Shown here: in pieces, positions 61,025-64,000 of the stretch
How positions within the stretch are numbered: position 1 is the first letter of the stretch
Layout: each line of letters starts with the position of its first letter
Source: Umbelopsis ramanniana AG
Lineage: Eukaryota; Mucoromycota; Umbelopsidomycetes; Umbelopsidales; Umbelopsidaceae
Length of the DNA: 64,000 nucleotides
Direction of reading: 5' to 3'
Assembly: GCF_025399195.1 (NCBI RefSeq)
Contig: NW_026252091.1
Location: 1 to 64,000 of the forward strand
Position numbers and translations under genes: made by a program
Notes under the pieces: model-generated
Databases searched by the model: none
What the model was told of the DNA's origin: nothing
What the model saw: only the letters and a program-made list of their open reading frames with translations

Positions 61025-61740
61025 TTTTACAGCTATACAAGGAAGTAACGTAAATTCAAGGCTAAACGCGTCAGATGGAGGAAAGTGAGAGTATCTGGAT
61101 GTATTCTCCTGTCACTTCTGCCGTTGCTGCAGGTATGTAAAAGTGCTTAAGTAAGGAAATAAGCAAAATGAATACTGACTTTTCTTGCGCGTGAAGGCGT
61201 TCAAGTTTTCGTGTGTATTGCTGTTATTTTTTCCACTTGTCTCAGTCAGCCGATAAAAAAAAAGGGGTGTCGATGCAAACCTGTATCTTCTATAGTAACG
61301 GACGGTCTTGACGTGCTAGTATCATGTCTACATATACATTCGTCACGCTGGTGGCATTGAGCTTCTCGTCTACTTTTTCACTGATTTGAAACGCAGCTAG
61401 AGGCACAGAAATTGTGAAAGGTGCTGTGCACCACTGAACATTTGGTGATTTATTTTGATCAAAACGAAAAAAGAAATAATAAAAATAACATCAACGGGGA
61501 GTTACAGACTATGCTTTCTGATATACTGACAAAGTACGCAAAAGAAAAAATTGAATAATCGCTCTTTTTAACCATTTGGATAGTCAGAACGGCTTGGAAA
61601 TTGATCGGCAAAAGTTTCATAAGTCGCTAGCATGGTGTTAATATTGGATCTGGGTGGAATGACATTGGCGTATGCCCTCTTGATTTCCGACGGCATCTTA
61701 TGGGTCACCCGGTGTGTCGTCGCACAAGCAGGGCACGACG
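61025..61740. other. Spacer between PSF1 and the small secreted peptide gene
   Basis: No gene recognised. Promoters of PSF1 (minus) and the peptide gene (plus) should lie here. Several short T and A runs. Confidence 0.4.
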
Positions 61741-61746
61741 GCGGCC

Positions 61747-61753
61747 TATAAAA
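61747..61753 (+). promoter_or_regulatory. TATA box of the small secreted peptide gene
   Basis: TATAAAA about 125 bp upstream of the ATG at 61877, followed by a pyrimidine-rich leader. A 5' UTR of about 95 nt is implied. Confidence 0.5.
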
Positions 61754-61876
61754 TCGGCTTGCAGTTTCCTTACCACACAAAATTGGATATTCCCTTCCTT
61801 TTCTTCTCAACGATAACTTTAACCATACAGCATCACTGAAGCTGGCCCATCTACATTCCTTCATCAAATCAATATC

Positions 61877-62038
61877 ATGAGAATACTCGCTATAGTTGTA
61901 ATCGCTATTACAACCCTTATGACTACGACGCTAGCACTCCCAGTGCTTGACAGCGACTTGGCGGCAAGCCCTTTTATTCACGAGCACGGGCGCTCCACCT
62001 CAAAACTAAGAAAAACCCACAAACAGAAGAAGTTATAG
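61877..62038 (+). CDS. Small secreted peptide, 53 residues
   Basis: ATG in a good context (AATATCATGAG) opens a frame of 53 codons. The first 20 residues form a clear signal peptide (MRILAIVVIAITTLMTTTLA). The mature part of about 33 residues (LPVLDSDLAASPFIHEHG then a basic RSTSKLRKTHKQKK) has no cysteine and several basic pairs that could be processing sites. A TATA box and a pyrimidine-rich leader lie upstream. It is 65 bp from the convergent HECT gene. No family recognised; a secreted peptide or effector-like role is speculation. Confidence 0.6.
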   Translation: MRILAIVVIAITTLMTTTLALPVLDSDLAASPFIHEHGRSTSKLRKTHKQKKL

Positions 62039-62103
62039 ACAATGCATGACGCTGAGCGTTTTGAAACGACCACCACAACATATATATAAAATGTACATGA
62101 ATT

Positions 62104-64000
62104 TTAGCTTAATTCAAATCCTGTGTTGGAGTGGATAGCTATGAGAAAAAACAAAATAAAAAACTTCCATCAGCATAATCTTCCACTGTGTGTCACTAAA
62201 TGAATTTGAATGGTGTACGCTTTTACCTAAATGCAGCTTGTCCCGCATGACCGATTTCTTCGAATAGGCTTTGACAATTGAACAGATATGGTAAATTAGA
62301 ATGTGATGTTTGTATTGCTAAGGAACGTGTGCATGGTCGATAGTTAACATACCCGGCAATTTTAATAGATTGAAGCTGCAAACAAAGGAGACAGCATGCT
62401 ATTAGCAACCAAGTATGCATATCCACCATGTCGTTCATTTACCTACCATGTTGAACTACTTGGCAATCTCCCATCTTTAGAGTTGCCAGATGTAAACATG
62501 TTCTTGACATATTTTATGCCCGCTAAATTACTGTCTCCCGATATCGCTACGATTCGGATGGTAAATGGTGGTTGGAGATATTCAAAGCCACCTAGTGGAG
62601 GCTGAAAGTGACAAAACGATGGTCAGGTCCCACTTTGTAGGATCGGTTCCATTTGATAAAGCTTACCTTGGGTGAACTAGTAACAAACTTGAGAAACGCT
62701 CTTTTCTCCTGCGAGTTGAAGTCTTGCAATATTTGCCATAGCATTCGTATGACTGGATGTTGATCAAAGCCGCCATTCTGGTATTCTGTATGATTCCTAA
62801 GATCCGACACATCTAAAGTTTGGTTAATTAACAGCCCCATATTGTACTTTCGGGTGTTCAAGCTATAACTCGCGGATGCTTACCGAAATCGACATTTTCT
62901 CCAGAAATAACTCTACACTCAGACGTGCCATGTGTTGTTGAATTTTACCAATGCGCCAAGTACCAGATTTGAAGTAGAAGAAACATACCTTTGTAGTTCT
63001 GGAGGTGAGAAGATCCGAATCCATTGATCGGCAATGATGCTCCTAAATCTATCGACAGCAGCCATGCAAGTTAATTAACAAACAATTTACCACGCATAAG
63101 AAAAAAAAACCTTGTATCTACCCATCGATAAAAGCCTTGGTTTGCTCATGAATTCTTTGGTTTAACATGTAATCTGCCATGACATAAACGTATTCGATAC
63201 GGTTGTCATTGGTGACAGATATGTTGCGCCCATTCTTCAAAATAAGGTCGTTTTTCAGAATCACCTGCAGTATTCTGGTGCTAGAAAGTTCACACTTACA
63301 TATTTCAAGTCAACTGTTTTTTTCTCATTGAAGAAGTCCATATCGGCGGAAAAGGTCAGACACAAATCTTCTACATCGCCGTCATACCGCTTGACGAACC
63401 CCAAGTTTTTAGATACATCTGTATCGAGCTCTTGAAGTTGCTCCAAGAATACATTACGTCCTAGGATTCTCGCCAGAAAGAAACTAGCAAATTGCGCATC
63501 CACCAGAATTCCTTCATACACTGCCTTTGCTAAGACTTTTCCCATGAACCTAAATAGATCTAAATGATCACTTCCGTGAATGTAGGACGTAGGGGATGGG
63601 AATAGGAGGTTCTCAGTTGACGTGGCGGAAAAGAGGCCAAAAGCAGGCGAGAAAGCAAGGGCAATAAGCTGTGATATGAACTCTAACATTGCATTATCTT
63701 TAGTACTTTCTCTTTTCCCTGTTGTACACATTGAACAATACCTTTAAATGGGCCTCCCTGATCTATGCCTGCCTCCTCCGCGCCTGTGAACGATGTTAGC
63801 ATTCAACAATGTTTTATCCAAAAAAGTTGGTGGCTGCTTGGATCGCCATATCATGGAAACTCTTACCTAATTCGTTAACAAACGAGACTCTGATATCTCC
63901 TTGCCAAGCTAGCTTTCCTTGCTGCGCTAGACTTTGGTATCCATCCTCCATCAAATATTGCCGACGAACCTTGATAAGACATTGGCGTCGAGGTGCCGAT
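62104..64000 (-). CDS. HECT E3 ubiquitin ligase, C-terminal part (UBE3B/UBE3C/Hul5-like)
   Basis: The 5' part lies beyond the right edge. Exons from the edge inward include 63867-64000, 63742-63783, 63300-63682, 63122-63264, about 62988-63048, three or four more, 62227-62268 and 62104-62138. The sequence opens with a conserved RRQYLMEDGYQSLAQQG segment leading into the HECT domain: RVSFVNELGAEEAGIDQGGP, FGLF, YIHGSDHLDLFRFMGKVLAKAV, ILVDAQFASFFLARILG, DLCLTFSADMDFF and FIDGFRSIIADQWIRIFSP. The active-site region reads LPSSSTCFNLLKLP with the catalytic Cys spanning an intron. The final exon completes AIHSNTGFELS, the family's usual terminus. It transfers ubiquitin from E2 to substrate; the Hul5/UBE3B group acts in proteasome-linked or mitochondrial quality control. 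Confidence 0.93.

Overview
The window reads as nuclear DNA of an early-diverging filamentous fungus, most likely Mucoromycota (Mucorales-like). Genes are split by many short GT-AG introns of about 50-110 nt. The set includes fungal markers (PH-CRIB-kinase PAK of the Cla4 type, Yju3-type lipase, CBM19-like mannoprotein-like proteins) together with families that yeasts lack but animals have (CABLES, RNase kappa, a TMEM198/TM7SF3-type membrane protein). The taxon is an inference from gene content; no rRNA is present.

Left part, about 1-22 kb, is gene-poor and accessory. It holds a frameshifted RecQ-like helicase relic next to a decayed Ty3/gypsy pol fragment (1.3-3.6 kb), a U6 snRNA gene (5.85 kb), two tandem secreted PF04185 phosphatases (6.8-8.2 and 9.8-11.2 kb), long anonymous AT-rich spacers, a short-chain dehydrogenase (16.3-17.4 kb) and two Ser/Thr-rich secreted paralogs with a CBM19-like Cys domain (17.9-18.7 and 20.8-21.7 kb). 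Both phosphatase genes carry a CACGTG (Pho4-type) box exactly 102 bp upstream of the ATG, so phosphate-starvation control is a reasonable inference.

Right part, about 22-64 kb, is dense and housekeeping: ARPC2, an LPA acyltransferase, RNase kappa, CABLES, PP4 regulatory subunit 3, a DUF4203-like membrane protein, actin, monoacylglycerol lipase, a TM2 protein, a forkhead factor, ribosomal protein uL2, UTP25, a Cla4-type PAK, POP7, a LOG-family protein, an NmrA-like protein, MTO1, PRP46, PSF1, a 53-residue secreted peptide and the 3' part of a HECT ligase that runs off the right edge. Most neighbours are convergent or divergent with 60-800 bp between them, and I see no functional cluster. Actin, ARPC2 and the PAK all act on the actin cytoskeleton; UTP25, uL2 and POP7 act in ribosome and RNA biogenesis; PRP46 and U6 act in splicing.

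Exon models were built by hand from splice motifs, reading phase and family similarity. Phases close exactly for nearly all genes, but single-base boundary errors are possible. I did not find a clearly new multi-gene system; the best leads are the phosphatase duplication with its fixed PHO box, the CBM19-like pair, and several small or unusual secreted-protein candidates.
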